Shown: positions 8,257 through 17,302, counted from the first letter of the stretch. The stretch: DNA of 38,121 nt from CAZIVE01 sp964542435 (GCA_964542435.1 CAZIVE010000015.1:1-38121); one strand, 5' to 3'. Numbers and translations are program-made. The notes: generated by a model from the sequence alone, not told the origin.

Positions 8257-8583
8257 TCAATCGAACAGATGGATGGATTCGCAATACTCCATTTCGCCAT
8301 CTACGATGAAACCTATCTCTTCCTTTGTAAACTTGCGTTTGTTGTCTTTCTTGGCAGCTGCCGAAACAAATGCTACCATTTCGTCTTCGTCGATGTCCAC
8401 CACTTTGTTTTCGTCGGCATCATCGTCCAGATAACCTTTCGATTCATAGAAGTCGTAAATCAGATCGACCACATAGTTGATGTCGTCGTTGCTAAATTTG
8501 TCTTTCATTTCTTGTGGCAGATAATTTTTGATGAAGGTTACAGAATCATCTTCATCATAGACCATATCGTCATTCTTACTCAT
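8257..8583 (-). CDS. Small acidic conserved-type hypothetical protein
   Basis: A 108-aa, strongly acidic protein of unknown function. It has no signal peptide or membrane segment. The Asp/Glu-rich segment DDDADENKVVDIDEDE sits in the middle, flanked by predicted helices (INYVVDLIYDFYESKGYL and KFTKEEIGFIVDGEMEY). Similar short acidic cytoplasmic proteins are common in Bacteroidales; no function is known to me. A good -7 box (8700-8707) precedes it, and the OmpA-type gene follows after 54 bases, so the two may be cotranscribed. Confidence 0.8.
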   Translation of the reverse strand: MSKNDDMVYDEDDSVTFIKNYLPQEMKDKFSNDDINYVVDLIYDFYESKGYLDDDADENKVVDIDEDEMVAFVSAAAKKDNKRKFTKEEIGFIVDGEMEYCESIHLFD

Positions 8584-8699
8584 GGCTGATGTTTTTGTTT
8601 AAAATTACACGTATTTAGAAGAGTTGATGAGAGTGGAATAGGAGAAATATTGAAATGAAAAAGAATATTCCAGTCTGCCTGACATCTCCTCTTAGGATG

Positions 8700-8707
8700 C
8701 AAAAGTA
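8700..8707 (-). promoter_or_regulatory. Bacteroidota -7 box for the small acidic protein gene
   Basis: TACTTTTG followed by C on the minus strand, an exact TAnnTTTG match. It predicts a leader of about 110 nt. Confidence 0.55.
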
Positions 8708-9124
8708 ATCATCTTTTGATAAATTATGCGATAAAACCGATAATTTTCGTTCTTGACTTTCTTCTATGCCTGCCTGAAAGTCCTCATTTAGTCCCGCAAG
8801 TCAAAGAGCGTGTGGGTATAAATAAGGTAAGTAAATCAAAGTATGCAGGTAGTTGAATTCACATCGCTCCGCGAGGTTACGTCAAAACCCATTAAAGAGA
8901 TCTATTATCAGAATTGATATAGTGATTTTTATACACTCTCCGTTCGAATGGTTGCTTTTCGGGATGATGGCATTTCATTGCATGGATGGTATTGGATCGA
9001 TGCGAAGAGGGTGAAAGATCACTCGTCCCTACAAAAAATGTGGAATAGGGTTGAATTTCATTTATAATTGCCACTTTTAAGTTCTTTTATTATTCTATCA
9101 ACAGATCCCGATGGATTTTATTTC

Positions 9125-9132
9125 TACATTTG
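9125..9132 (+). promoter_or_regulatory. Possible -7 box for the GH-D-like gene
   Basis: TACATTTG, an exact -7 match, but no clear -33 TTG at the right distance. It lies downstream of the first in-frame ATG (9111) and upstream of the ATG at 9180, supporting the later start. Confidence 0.4.
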
Positions 9133-9179
9133 AAAGATTTGTGGGTGAATCCCTTGCAACAGGTAAAGATGATTTGAAT

Positions 9180-10871
9180 ATGGATAGACGTAACTTCTTA
9201 AAAATAGCCGGATTATCATTCGGAAGCATATTAATATCGAAAGCAAATATTGCCTCGACACCTTTATCCACATCCAAGACGGAGACATACCGGCTGAATC
9301 TTCCGGATATCGTAAGGATCACATTGGAATCTGGAGAGGAGATGACCGTTGAAGGCAGCAAGAACCAGTATGAATTTGGTTCTATCGTTGTTCAGGTGTT
9401 AGAAAATGATAAAGGCTTGACCTTCAAACTTACTGCTGAAGGCAAGTCGATCAAATATGTAACGGCGGGTTGGCGCGTACAGATACCGGTGACGGCCGTA
9501 TGCTTGGGCGATCATTGGGAACGTGGGTATGGCGATCTTCAATGGAAGAAGATGAACGGCGACCGCATCATGCCGTGGTATTTCATGGAATATAATGGTA
9601 AGGAATGCAACGGTTTCGGCGTGATGACCGGATGCTCGGCGCTCTGTTATTGGCAGGCCGATCCGGATACGCTTCAGCTGGTCATGGACGTACGCAATGG
9701 TTCGCACGGCGTCAGACTGGGCAGCAGAACCTTGGAAATGGCGACGGTGGTGGCTTATAAGGGAAAAGGTGGTGAACGTCCGTTCCTCGCATTGCGCAAG
9801 CTGTGCAAGCTGATGTGTCCTACACCTCGTCTCACCAAGCAGCCGGTGTATGGAATCAACGACTGGTATTTCGCATACGGCAACAACTCCGACGAACTCA
9901 TCATGAAGACGGTGGAATTGACCGGAGACTTGGCGCACAATACGAACAATCGACCCTATTGCCTAATTGATGCCGGATGGGCAGTCTTGGCGCCGCAACA
10001 TAAGGATGCATCGAGCTGGAGTGATAATTTTTATCAGCCCGGAAGGCATTTCAAAGATATGGGTAAACTGGCGGAACAGATCAAGTCTCACGGCATGCGC
10101 CCGGGATTGTGGATGCGTCCGCTTTGTGCCGCTCATGACACACCCAAGACACAGTTGATGATGCATTCCGGTCATGTCATTGGCGAAGGCGAAGCGCTGC
10201 GCGATCCCACTGTTCCCGAGACAGCTGCTTATCTGCAGCGATGCTTCAAAGCTTATCATGAATGGGGATATGAGATGGTCAAACATGATTACACCTCTTT
10301 TGATATGTTCGGCAAATGGGGCATGGACATGCTGAGTCAGCGTGATGTGACAAACGGTAGCTGGATGTTCCACAATAGGAGTGTCACGAATGCTGAAGTC
10401 ATGCTCAATCTCTATCGCTCCCTTCGCAATGCTGCCGGCGATATCCCGCTGATCGGATGCAATACCTTCTCTCATTTGGGCGCCGGACTGTTTGAAGTGC
10501 AGCGCATTGGTGATGATACGAGCGGGAAAGAGTGGGCGAGGACGCTTAAGATGGGCGTAAATTCGCTGGCTTTCAGAATCGCGCAGCACAATCAGTTCTA
10601 TGCGGCAGATCCCGATTGCGTGGGTCTGACTACAGAGGTTGACTGGCGGCTCAATAAGCAGTGGATGGAGCTGATAGCCGGAAGTGGCGTACCGCTTTTC
10701 ATCTCTGCGCAGCCGAAAGCCGTGGGAGAGGAACAGCGCAAATCGATCCGTGACAGTTTCGACCTGGCCTCCAAGGAAATCCCTGTCGGCGAACCGCTGG
10801 ACTGGCTCGAGACAATGACCCCGTCCAAATGGACGCTCAACGGTCAGAAGCGCGTTTTCGAATGGTCGTAA
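9180..10871 (+). CDS. Tat-type secreted glycosidase, clan GH-D-like (alpha-galactosidase-like)
   Basis: Probable exported TIM-barrel glycoside hydrolase, 563 aa. The chosen start gives a twin-arginine-type signal, MDRRNFLKIAGLSFGSILI, cut near residue 30; the upstream ATG at 9111 would bury it. Residues about 40-230 form a beta-rich domain. The barrel begins at GINDWYFAYG and has CLIDAGW and GMRPGLWMRPL. VKHDYTSFD contains Asp370 in the position of the K-x-D nucleophile of GH27/GH36 enzymes, and QRIGDDTSG (Asp445/Asp446) fits the acid/base site. I infer a retaining alpha-glycosidase related to GH36/melibiase, but the exact family and sugar are uncertain. No C-terminal beta-sandwich beyond about residue 545 is evident. 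The gene stands alone, with divergent and downstream neighbours over 250 bases away. Confidence 0.7.
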   Translation: MDRRNFLKIAGLSFGSILISKANIASTPLSTSKTETYRLNLPDIVRITLESGEEMTVEGSKNQYEFGSIVVQVLENDKGLTFKLTAEGKSIKYVTAGWRVQIPVTAVCLGDHWERGYGDLQWKKMNGDRIMPWYFMEYNGKECNGFGVMTGCSALCYWQADPDTLQLVMDVRNGSHGVRLGSRTLEMATVVAYKGKGGERPFLALRKLCKLMCPTPRLTKQPVYGINDWYFAYGNNSDELIMKTVELTGDLAHNTNNRPYCLIDAGWAVLAPQHKDASSWSDNFYQPGRHFKDMGKLAEQIKSHGMRPGLWMRPLCAAHDTPKTQLMMHSGHVIGEGEALRDPTVPETAAYLQRCFKAYHEWGYEMVKHDYTSFDMFGKWGMDMLSQRDVTNGSWMFHNRSVTNAEVMLNLYRSLRNAAGDIPLIGCNTFSHLGAGLFEVQRIGDDTSGKEWARTLKMGVNSLAFRIAQHNQFYAADPDCVGLTTEVDWRLNKQWMELIAGSGVPLFISAQPKAVGEEQRKSIRDSFDLASKEIPVGEPLDWLETMTPSKWTLNGQKRVFEWS

Positions 10872-11145
10872 TCTATTCATAAACTGCTGATTCTAAATTA
10901 GGAATTAGGGCTATATCCGAATAGTATTTTTATAATCCACGATGGCGGATTTTGATGCGTTTACTCATTTGTGGATTTCTTTTTCCGCACATTCTTTTTC
11001 TGTAATCTATGCTTTTCTATGATCTCGGATCCTGAAATCAATTCGTCGGTAAATTTGTTAAAACCGTCGATTTTATTTTCATTATGATTATAATTATGCG
11101 ATATTCGCAACAGAATGTAAAACAAAATAGGATTTCATATATAAA
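10872..11145. other. Intergenic region with candidate -7 box at 11050-11057 (+)
   Basis: AT-rich, 274 bases. TAAATTTG at 11050-11057 matches the -7 consensus and would give a leader of about 80-90 nt to the esterase genes; no good -33 element accompanies it. A weak inverted repeat (AATCC...GGATT near 10936-10956) could terminate the upstream gene. No small gene was found. Confidence 0.4.
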
Positions 11146-12498
11146 ATGTTATTAGAGATGAAAAAGATAGCGCATAAGAAAATGGCCATGATTCTGGTCG
11201 TTTTATGCCTGACATTTTCTGTCGGGGCTGTAAATAGGAATATGCAGAAAGTGACTGCTATCACCGAGGTTTTTGGTGATGGACAGCAGGTGACGGCGGT
11301 CGCAGTCGAATATCCGAAGGCGATCAGCAACGAGAAGCTATCGGCCGTTTCATTCAAGGTGGATGGACGTACGATTACGAAGGCTTATGCCAACACAATG
11401 GAGGCGAAGGCTACACAGGGACAAGATGGTCGCTTCGTCATCCTTGAATTGCAAAAGGTGCAGACCAAACAAGACGGGCAGAGACAAGGTCCGCCAGCTG
11501 GTTCCAACGGAAAACCGATGTTTAATCCTCTAGGTTCGCTTCCGACTGGTAAGGAATTGGTGGAAGCTTCCAAGAGTAAGCCAATCGATGAGCGGAAAGA
11601 TCTCACGGTCACGGTGGCACAGACAGTTGCGATCACAGCTTCCGACGGATCAAGTATCGCATCTTCCGACGCCCCTCTCAAGAGTTCCCGATTCATCAAT
11701 CTGATCGTGGACGACTTTAAACAGCTCGAATATACAGATGCCAAGACCGGAGCAAAATTGGCCTACAATCTGTTTATTCCCAAGAACTACGATCCTAAGA
11801 AGTCTTATCCGCTTGTACTGTTTATGCACGATGCAAGCATTTCGGGACATGAAGTGACAGCCACTTTGACGCAAGGCGTCGGAGCCACGATCTGGGCCAC
11901 TCCGGAAGAGCAGGCCAAACATCCTTGTTTCGTCGTTGCTCCTCAATATCCTGTGCAGATCACCAACGATCAGTCGCAGACCAATGAATATCTGGATATC
12001 ACAGTGGATCTGATTCATCAGATTGCCAAAGAATATAGTGTGAACACGAATAAGATGTACACGACGGGACAATCGGGCGGTTGCATGATGTCGATTGCGC
12101 TCGACATCAAATATCCCGATCTGTTCGCTGCTTCGATGCTCGTTGCAGGACAATGGGACGCTTCATTGGTAAAACCTTTGGCAAAACAGAAGATCTGGAT
12201 TCTGGTGGCAGAAGGCGACACGAAGGCATTTCCTGGAATGAACGCCATCACGGAGACTTTGGAGAAAAACGGGGCGAAGGTGAGCCGCGCTACCTGGAAC
12301 GGTCGTGCCACAGCTGCCGAGTTTGCTGAAGATGTGAAGAAGATGAACGATGAGGGTGCAAATATCCGCTATTCCGTTTTTTCTAAAGGAACCGTCTTTC
12401 CCGAAGGTCAGGAAGGCGGCATGGAACACATGCAGACATGGAAAGTGGCCTATTACGTGGAAGGTGTGAGAGACTGGATCTTTAGTCAGTCGAAATAA
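11146..12498 (+). CDS. Secreted alpha/beta-hydrolase esterase with EstA-type Ig-like N-domain
   Basis: Probable exported ester hydrolase, 450 aa (an alternative ATG at 11158 would drop four residues). It has an N-terminal signal segment (MAMILVVLCLTFSVGA). Residues about 30-195 form a beta-rich domain that resembles the Ig-like domain of Thermotoga EstA-type esterases, with a Gln/Pro-rich insert. The catalytic domain starts at YNLFIPKNYDPKKSYPLVLF. The nucleophile is Ser310 in TGQSGGCM, the acid is probably Asp358 in VAEGDTK, and His428 in GMEHMQTW can complete the triad. Only 9 bases separate it from a paralogue, so they form an operon. The substrate is unknown; a link to plant acyl esters is suggested only by neighbours (tannase-like gene, rhamnosidase). 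Confidence 0.82.
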   Translation: MLLEMKKIAHKKMAMILVVLCLTFSVGAVNRNMQKVTAITEVFGDGQQVTAVAVEYPKAISNEKLSAVSFKVDGRTITKAYANTMEAKATQGQDGRFVILELQKVQTKQDGQRQGPPAGSNGKPMFNPLGSLPTGKELVEASKSKPIDERKDLTVTVAQTVAITASDGSSIASSDAPLKSSRFINLIVDDFKQLEYTDAKTGAKLAYNLFIPKNYDPKKSYPLVLFMHDASISGHEVTATLTQGVGATIWATPEEQAKHPCFVVAPQYPVQITNDQSQTNEYLDITVDLIHQIAKEYSVNTNKMYTTGQSGGCMMSIALDIKYPDLFAASMLVAGQWDASLVKPLAKQKIWILVAEGDTKAFPGMNAITETLEKNGAKVSRATWNGRATAAEFAEDVKKMNDEGANIRYSVFSKGTVFPEGQEGGMEHMQTWKVAYYVEGVRDWIFSQSK

Positions 12499-12507
12499 TC
12501 ATAGAAG

Positions 12508-13893
12508 ATGAAAAGGGAATATAGCAGAATGTTAGGCGTTGTTCTCTCCTTATTATTTGTTCTGTTAGGATCAGCAACAGCTTTAGCTCAAGAAGGCACG
12601 TCGCCGATAAAAAATGTGACGGCTATCAACCGGATTTTTTCGGATGGATTGAAGACAGAGGCTGTCGTCGTAGAATATAACGCACCGATCAAACAATCGG
12701 AGTTGAAGAAGAGCGACTTTGAAGTCCGTGACAAAACAATTACCAAGATCTATGCGAATGACACTCCTGAAGAGGCTTCGGTAGGGAAGAACGGACGGTA
12801 TGTAATTCTCCAGCTTTCCACCGATTACGAACTTCCGGTACAGATTGGAGAACCAGCGCATACCGGTTCTTCGGCGCAGCATCCTTCATCGCCACAGAAC
12901 AATATGCCGCAGCAGACGATGGCTGAGATGCTGAAGGTCCGTGGCAATCCTCCCGCTCATCCGGCCATTTCACTTTCATCGAAAGCTGGCGGCAACGGTC
13001 TTCTGGTCTATGTCAGGCAGGCCGGCACACTGACTACCATTGAAGGAAACCAGATAGAGCCGCAATCGGATTGGAGTTATAACCAGAAGGATGTCAATCT
13101 GGTGCTGGATGGATTTTCCAAACCGGACTTCCACGATCCGAAGACAGGGAAGATGATGAAGTTCAGTCTTTTCGTTCCATATCATTACGATCCGGCCAAG
13201 AGTTATCCGCTGGTGCTGTTCATCCAGGATGAGTATTCCTGTCGTCCCCGTCACGATGAACCTCTGCTGCAAGGATTGGGCGGTGTTGTATGGGCTGAAC
13301 CATCGGAACAGGCCAAGCACGAATGTTTCGTTTTGGTTCCCGCCTATTTCAATGCCATTGCCGACAGTAGTTTTAAGACGACGCAGGATCTGGACATCAC
13401 GATGGATCTGCTCGATACGTTGCAGACACTATACAACATCGATGCAAAGCGGCTCTATCTCACCGGACAATCGATGGGTGCAATGGCGGCATTGGCTATG
13501 AATGAAAAGTATCCGAATCGCTTCGCAGCATCATTGCTTATCGCAGGATCTTGGAATCCACAGTCGGCATTCGTCATGAAACAGAAAAATTTATGGTTTG
13601 TCGCTTCAGAAGGCGATACCGTCACAACGCAGCGTCTTCGTACCTTCGTCTCCGCTCTCGAGAAGTCGGGTGCCAAAGTTACACGTTCACTCTGCGACGG
13701 TCGTGCTCCACAAAAGGAGTTCCAAAAGGCTGCCGCTGCATCGGGTAACATCAAGTTCACTCTTTTTAAGTCCGGCACAGTGGTCCCAAGTGGAAAGCCT
13801 GATACTAGTTTCAACAATCGCCTCTATTCGTGGCGCATTGCCTATGAGATAGAACCTCTGAGAGATTGGCTTTTCAGGCAGTCGAAACAATAG
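12508..13893 (+). CDS. Paralogous EstA-like secreted hydrolase lacking an evident catalytic His
   Basis: Tandem paralogue of the preceding gene, 461 aa, with the same plan: signal peptide (cut near TALAQ), Ig-like N-domain, variable linker rich in Pro and Gln, then an alpha/beta-hydrolase domain beginning MKFSLFVPYHYDPAKSYPL. Ser322 in TGQSMGAMA and Asp370 in SEGDTV are kept. In the C-terminal segment where the paralogue has His428 four residues before a conserved Trp, this protein has Arg438 before Trp442, and no His occurs in the last 30 residues. Either another His serves or the protein is a pseudoenzyme, perhaps a substrate-binding partner. The gene is intact, so decay is not obvious. Confidence 0.8.
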   Translation: MKREYSRMLGVVLSLLFVLLGSATALAQEGTSPIKNVTAINRIFSDGLKTEAVVVEYNAPIKQSELKKSDFEVRDKTITKIYANDTPEEASVGKNGRYVILQLSTDYELPVQIGEPAHTGSSAQHPSSPQNNMPQQTMAEMLKVRGNPPAHPAISLSSKAGGNGLLVYVRQAGTLTTIEGNQIEPQSDWSYNQKDVNLVLDGFSKPDFHDPKTGKMMKFSLFVPYHYDPAKSYPLVLFIQDEYSCRPRHDEPLLQGLGGVVWAEPSEQAKHECFVLVPAYFNAIADSSFKTTQDLDITMDLLDTLQTLYNIDAKRLYLTGQSMGAMAALAMNEKYPNRFAASLLIAGSWNPQSAFVMKQKNLWFVASEGDTVTTQRLRTFVSALEKSGAKVTRSLCDGRAPQKEFQKAAAASGNIKFTLFKSGTVVPSGKPDTSFNNRLYSWRIAYEIEPLRDWLFRQSKQ

Positions 13894-14060
13894 ACCTTTG
13901 TTCGTCTTCCCATAAATTCACCGGCCATGGTTTTCTATAATAATTGGGAAATGTTCGGTTTGTATCTTTTTAGGTTCTAATATTATCTTATATATTCCTT
14001 TATAAGTCCGTACTTTGCTCTCAGATTTGTAGAAATAGATGTTCTTACGTTTTATAACAA

Positions 14061-15584
14061 ATGTATATGAGTAAAAAATTCTTATTCCTTTCAGCTTTGA
14101 TATTGTTGATCTCAGGTCAACTCTTTGCCGGGACATCAGCCAATTCGAAGCTTTCGTTCAATCCTGCCAAGTATGAAAAGCAGGTCCTGACCTACAACGG
14201 ACAGACCATAAAAGTCCGTGCCTACGAGAAGATTGTTTATGTAGCCAATCCCGTTGAGAAAGGCTATGAGATCATGAACATCTATGTTCCTGAGGAATAT
14301 TTCAATGGCGGCAGCATCAATGGTTATACCGCCAAGAATGCTCCGATCTTCCTTCCGAACCAGATTGGCGGTTATATGCCTGCTGCTCCGGCAACCGCTA
14401 AAGAACAACCGATGGAGATGCCTGCTGGAATGCGCCGTCCCGATCAGGGAGCAAGACCTCAAGGTGCGCCGATGGGAGCTATCAATTTCCCCAAACGCGA
14501 GAATGTGGTTCTTGCCGCTTTGTCACAAGGTTATGTGGTAGCTTCTCCCGGAGCTCGCGGACGTACTTCTGCAACGGGCAAAGCTCCTGCTGCTCTTGTG
14601 GATCTGAAAGCTGCCGTTCGTTATTTGAAGTTCAACGATGCTGCGATGCCTGGCGATGCCAATCGCATCATCTCAAGCGGTACGAGTGCCGGTGGTGCTA
14701 TGTCATCACTGCTTGGCGCTACAGGTAACAATCCTGATTACGAACCATTTCTGAAAGCTATTGGTGCTGCTGATGCCACTGATGATATCTTCGCCGTTCA
14801 AGCCTATTGTCCTATAACCAACCTTGACCATGCGGACATGGCTTATGAATGGCAGTTCAACGGAGTGAACAATGCGAAAGGTCGTGCGATGCCTGGGCAA
14901 TCGGCTTCGGATATCTCGCTGACTGAGTCTCAGATCAAAGCTTCCGCAGAGTTGAAATCGCAGTTCCCTGCTTATATCAATAGTTTGAACTTGAAGGATT
15001 TCAAAGGCAATCCTCTGTCCTTGGACGAGCAGGGAGAAGGAAGTTTCAAGGAATGGGTGAAATCGTTCGTCGTTGCTTCTGCTCAGAAAGAATTGGATAA
15101 AGGCACAGACCTTTCCTCTTATTCCTGGTTGAAGATAGAGAATGGCAAAGCGGTCAGCATTGATTTCGATCAGTATGTCCGTTATATGACACGACAGAAA
15201 CTTCCGCCTGCATTCGATGCTTTCGATCTTTCCACACCTGAGAACCAGGAGTTCGGAACGTCGAAGATCGACAAACAGCATTTCACTGCCTATTCTATGC
15301 AGCATACAACCACCGATGGTGCGACATTGGCAGAAAGCAACTATATTAAGATGATGAATCCTTTAAATTATATAGGAACATCCAATACGACTACTTCGAA
15401 GTATTGGAGGATTCGCCATGGATCGTATGATAAAGATACCGGACTTGCCATCTGCATCATTCTCGGAACGCGTCTTCAGAATCTGGGCTATGACGTGAAT
15501 CTGGCATTGCCATGGAACAAACCTCATAGCGGCGATTATGATCTTGACGAGCTTTTCGACTGGATTGACGGACTGTGCAAATAG
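14061..15584 (+). CDS. Subtype-B tannase-like esterase, secreted
   Basis: Probable exported serine esterase that cleaves galloyl or related phenolic esters, 507 aa (a second ATG at 14067 is equally possible). The signal peptide runs to about FAGTSA. The nucleophile is Ser209 in SSGTSAGGAMSSLLGATGN, the typical elbow of bacterial tannases, followed by the family stretch GAADATDDIFAVQAYCPIT and NLDHADMAYEWQ. Near the C terminus, RHGSYDKDTGLA supplies the acid and NKPHSGDYDLDELFDWI the catalytic His, matching the Asp/His order known from Lactobacillus plantarum tannase. A Gln/Pro/Met-rich insert (about 110-140) is unusual. It follows the two EstA-like genes by 167 bases and faces the AraC-type gene tail to tail. 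Galloyl ester specificity is inferred from family membership. Confidence 0.82.
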   Translation: MYMSKKFLFLSALILLISGQLFAGTSANSKLSFNPAKYEKQVLTYNGQTIKVRAYEKIVYVANPVEKGYEIMNIYVPEEYFNGGSINGYTAKNAPIFLPNQIGGYMPAAPATAKEQPMEMPAGMRRPDQGARPQGAPMGAINFPKRENVVLAALSQGYVVASPGARGRTSATGKAPAALVDLKAAVRYLKFNDAAMPGDANRIISSGTSAGGAMSSLLGATGNNPDYEPFLKAIGAADATDDIFAVQAYCPITNLDHADMAYEWQFNGVNNAKGRAMPGQSASDISLTESQIKASAELKSQFPAYINSLNLKDFKGNPLSLDEQGEGSFKEWVKSFVVASAQKELDKGTDLSSYSWLKIENGKAVSIDFDQYVRYMTRQKLPPAFDAFDLSTPENQEFGTSKIDKQHFTAYSMQHTTTDGATLAESNYIKMMNPLNYIGTSNTTTSKYWRIRHGSYDKDTGLAICIILGTRLQNLGYDVNLALPWNKPHSGDYDLDELFDWIDGLCK

Positions 15585-15703
15585 AAAAAAGCTGTTTGGG
15601 AATACTGTGTCATCAATCTGTTTCTCCATGGCAATGATTATTAATTGATATTGTATTCAAGGTTGTGGTTTTGTGACCAATCCTAATAAGACCAAAGAGG
15701 GGA

Positions 15704-16591
15704 TTATATCGGTTTCGATGTAGTCCCTTCGTTTTCTCTGAATTCTTTGGGCGTTTGTCCCGTTTTCTTTTTAAAGAAACGAGCAAAATAATTGGGATAT
15801 TCGAAGTTGAGATAATACGCGATTTCGGTTATCGTAAGCTGTCGGCCTTTTAGAAGCTCTTTGGCCTCCTCAATCAGATATTCATCGATGAGCATTCCTG
15901 CGGATTTCTTGGCTATCTGATGGCATATTCTATTCAGATGAACCGTTGAAATGCCAATCTTCTCTGCCATTTCGGTCACCGTACTTTTTTTATTCGTGCT
16001 TTTCAGAAGCTGCATGAAACTGCGGAAATATTGAAGTGAGTTCGGCTCTGTTTCGACCTCAGACTGATTCCGTATAAGCCAGACACGGAAGATGTGGGTA
16101 AACAATACCACCATCAATGCTTTGGTCATAATGGATTTCTCCGGCTTGGAATGGCGTTGTTCTTCTTCCAAAGTGTCGAGAATAGTGAGAAGGTCCTTGA
16201 GCGTCTGTGCATCACTGCTTAAGTCGATGTATTCAAGTCTGCTGAAAAAAGAGGTCTTGAACTGGAATTCATTCAGGATGGTATCGGTCTTTCTGTTGTC
16301 CAGCGAGACGATTCTTCCCTTTGTCTCCGGTTGGTATTGGAATCCGTGAAGTTCCGACACAGGGACAAGAATGACACAGGGCGCCTGAAGTTTTTTCTCC
16401 GCATGGTTTGAATACATGATGAATGTTCCCTTCTCAATCAGGAAGATCTGGTAGATTCCAGGATGAACGTGCGGCTTGATATGCCATCCGAAGTTCTCAC
16501 TGCGCGTCTCCAGATGTTCACAATAGATGAAATCATCGGAACCATTGCTGATGTATTGACCGTAAAGCCTCCTGTACACTTGAAAATCCAT
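15704..16591 (-). CDS. AraC-family regulator with cupin N-domain (HpaA/PobR-like layout)
   Basis: Transcription factor, 295 aa. The N-terminal half is a cupin sensor (HIKPHVHPGIYQIFLIEKG) and the C-terminal ~100 residues hold two helix-turn-helix units, the second being YLNFEYPNYFARFFKKKTG followed by QTPKEFRE. The cupin resembles that of AraC proteins that sense aromatic acids (HpaA/PobR group), which is suggestive because a tannase-like gene lies 119 bases away, convergent. Direct evidence of the ligand is absent. The promoter (16618-16625) is overlapped by a perfect inverted repeat, which could be an autoregulatory site. A TIGR04076 gene is divergent. Confidence 0.85.
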   Translation of the reverse strand: MDFQVYRRLYGQYISNGSDDFIYCEHLETRSENFGWHIKPHVHPGIYQIFLIEKGTFIMYSNHAEKKLQAPCVILVPVSELHGFQYQPETKGRIVSLDNRKTDTILNEFQFKTSFFSRLEYIDLSSDAQTLKDLLTILDTLEEEQRHSKPEKSIMTKALMVVLFTHIFRVWLIRNQSEVETEPNSLQYFRSFMQLLKSTNKKSTVTEMAEKIGISTVHLNRICHQIAKKSAGMLIDEYLIEEAKELLKGRQLTITEIAYYLNFEYPNYFARFFKKKTGQTPKEFRENEGTTSKPI

Positions 16592-16617
16592 CTGCGCTTC
16601 TTTTAGTTGCTGTATGA

Positions 16618-16635
16618 CAAAGTTACGAAACTTTG
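16618..16635. promoter_or_regulatory. Inverted repeat over the AraC-gene promoter
   Basis: CAAAGTT and AACTTTG separated by ACGA. The left half contains the minus-strand -7 box TAACTTTG (16618-16625), so a protein bound here would block or affect the AraC-type promoter. It lies only 3 bases from the plus-strand -7 box of the divergent gene (16638-16645). The arms include promoter sequence, so part of the symmetry could be coincidental. Confidence 0.45.
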
Positions 16636-16637
16636 AT

Positions 16638-16645
16638 TATTTTTG
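16638..16645 (+). promoter_or_regulatory. Bacteroidota -7 box for the TIGR04076 gene
   Basis: TATTTTTG, an exact TAnnTTTG match, 34 bases before the ATG at 16680. Confidence 0.5.
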
Positions 16646-16679
16646 TCAGTGATCTATGTATTAATGAGACAAAAACAAT

Positions 16680-17009
16680 ATGGCTACCCACAAATGTAAA
16701 ATTACGGTTTTGAGAACGGAATGTTATAAGGATTTGCAGAAGGCTTATCTTGCTGATCCCGAATCCGGCGTATGTCCGATGTTCCATGAAGGCGATGTCT
16801 TCATGGTTGACGGCGATGGTTTTTGGAAGATGATGAACGGGAAGTTCTGCTCCGAAGCTTGGGATTGCATCAGCCGTTATGTCTATTCGGCTTTGCAAGG
16901 CGGTTCGATCATGAAAGGCTGGACCAACGACGAGAAGATGCTGATTACCTGTTGTAGCGACGGTACACGTCCTGTCATCTTCAAACTGGAGAGAATAGAC
17001 GAAGAGTGA
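16680..17009 (+). CDS. TIGR04076 family protein
   Basis: Small cytoplasmic protein of 109 aa. Its layout follows the TIGR04076 family: a conserved Cys region (GVCPMFHEGDVFMVDG), a central FCSEAWDCISRYVYSALQGG and a C-terminal CCSDGTRPVIFKLERI. Five cysteines, including a CC pair, might bind metal or be redox-active, but the biochemical role of the family is not established. It is divergent from the AraC-type gene and so may be controlled by it. Confidence 0.85.
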   Translation: MATHKCKITVLRTECYKDLQKAYLADPESGVCPMFHEGDVFMVDGDGFWKMMNGKFCSEAWDCISRYVYSALQGGSIMKGWTNDEKMLITCCSDGTRPVIFKLERIDEE

Positions 17010-17151
17010 TCGTCGTCGCCTTCTCATTCATTCGCCTCAACGAAACAACTATCGGGTTGTGCCAATCACTGCTTGGTGCAGTGTTGCCACCTTATTAAAT
17101 CCGTTTCCTTAGGAAGATGGTGCATCTCAGGAAAAGGAAAAATAATTATTT

Positions 17152-17161
17152 AACCATGGTT
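17152..17161. promoter_or_regulatory. Palindrome AACCATGGTT, copy 1
   Basis: Perfect 10-base dyad within TTTAACCATGGTTGAAA. An identical 17-base core recurs 65 bp downstream. It lies in a convergent intergenic region, away from any gene start. Confidence 0.5.
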
Positions 17162-17216
17162 GAAAATTATTTTCACATTGAATCACGCCTCGTAGGTCAT
17201 TAAGAAAAAAAGTTTT

Positions 17217-17226
17217 AACCATGGTT
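17217..17226. promoter_or_regulatory. Palindrome AACCATGGTT, copy 2
   Basis: Second copy, again inside TTTAACCATGGTTGAAA. A plus-strand -7-like box TATTTTTG follows at 17231-17238, so the site would cover a promoter for a short transcript ending at the hairpin at 17303-17328. Confidence 0.5.
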
Positions 17227-17302
17227 GAAATATTTTTGATCAAAGACTTATCTTTCGTTGTACACGATGAACCTCGTTTAATTGTTTTGCCCGGCAATAA
17301 AA

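Larger units (their letters stand above)
8584..9179. other. Gene-free stretch between divergent genes
   Basis: About 600 bases. It holds the -7 box for the small acidic protein (8700-8707, minus) and a possible -7 box for the glycosidase (9125-9132, plus). The middle (8760-9090) contains no convincing ORF, hairpin or repeat; a 60-codon minus-strand frame there has no recognisable content. A degraded gene remnant cannot be excluded. Confidence 0.6.

Noticed and set aside
8892..9074. 60-codon minus-strand frame in the 8.6-9.2 kb gap
   Set aside because: No start signal, no recognisable composition or domain; length is compatible with chance.
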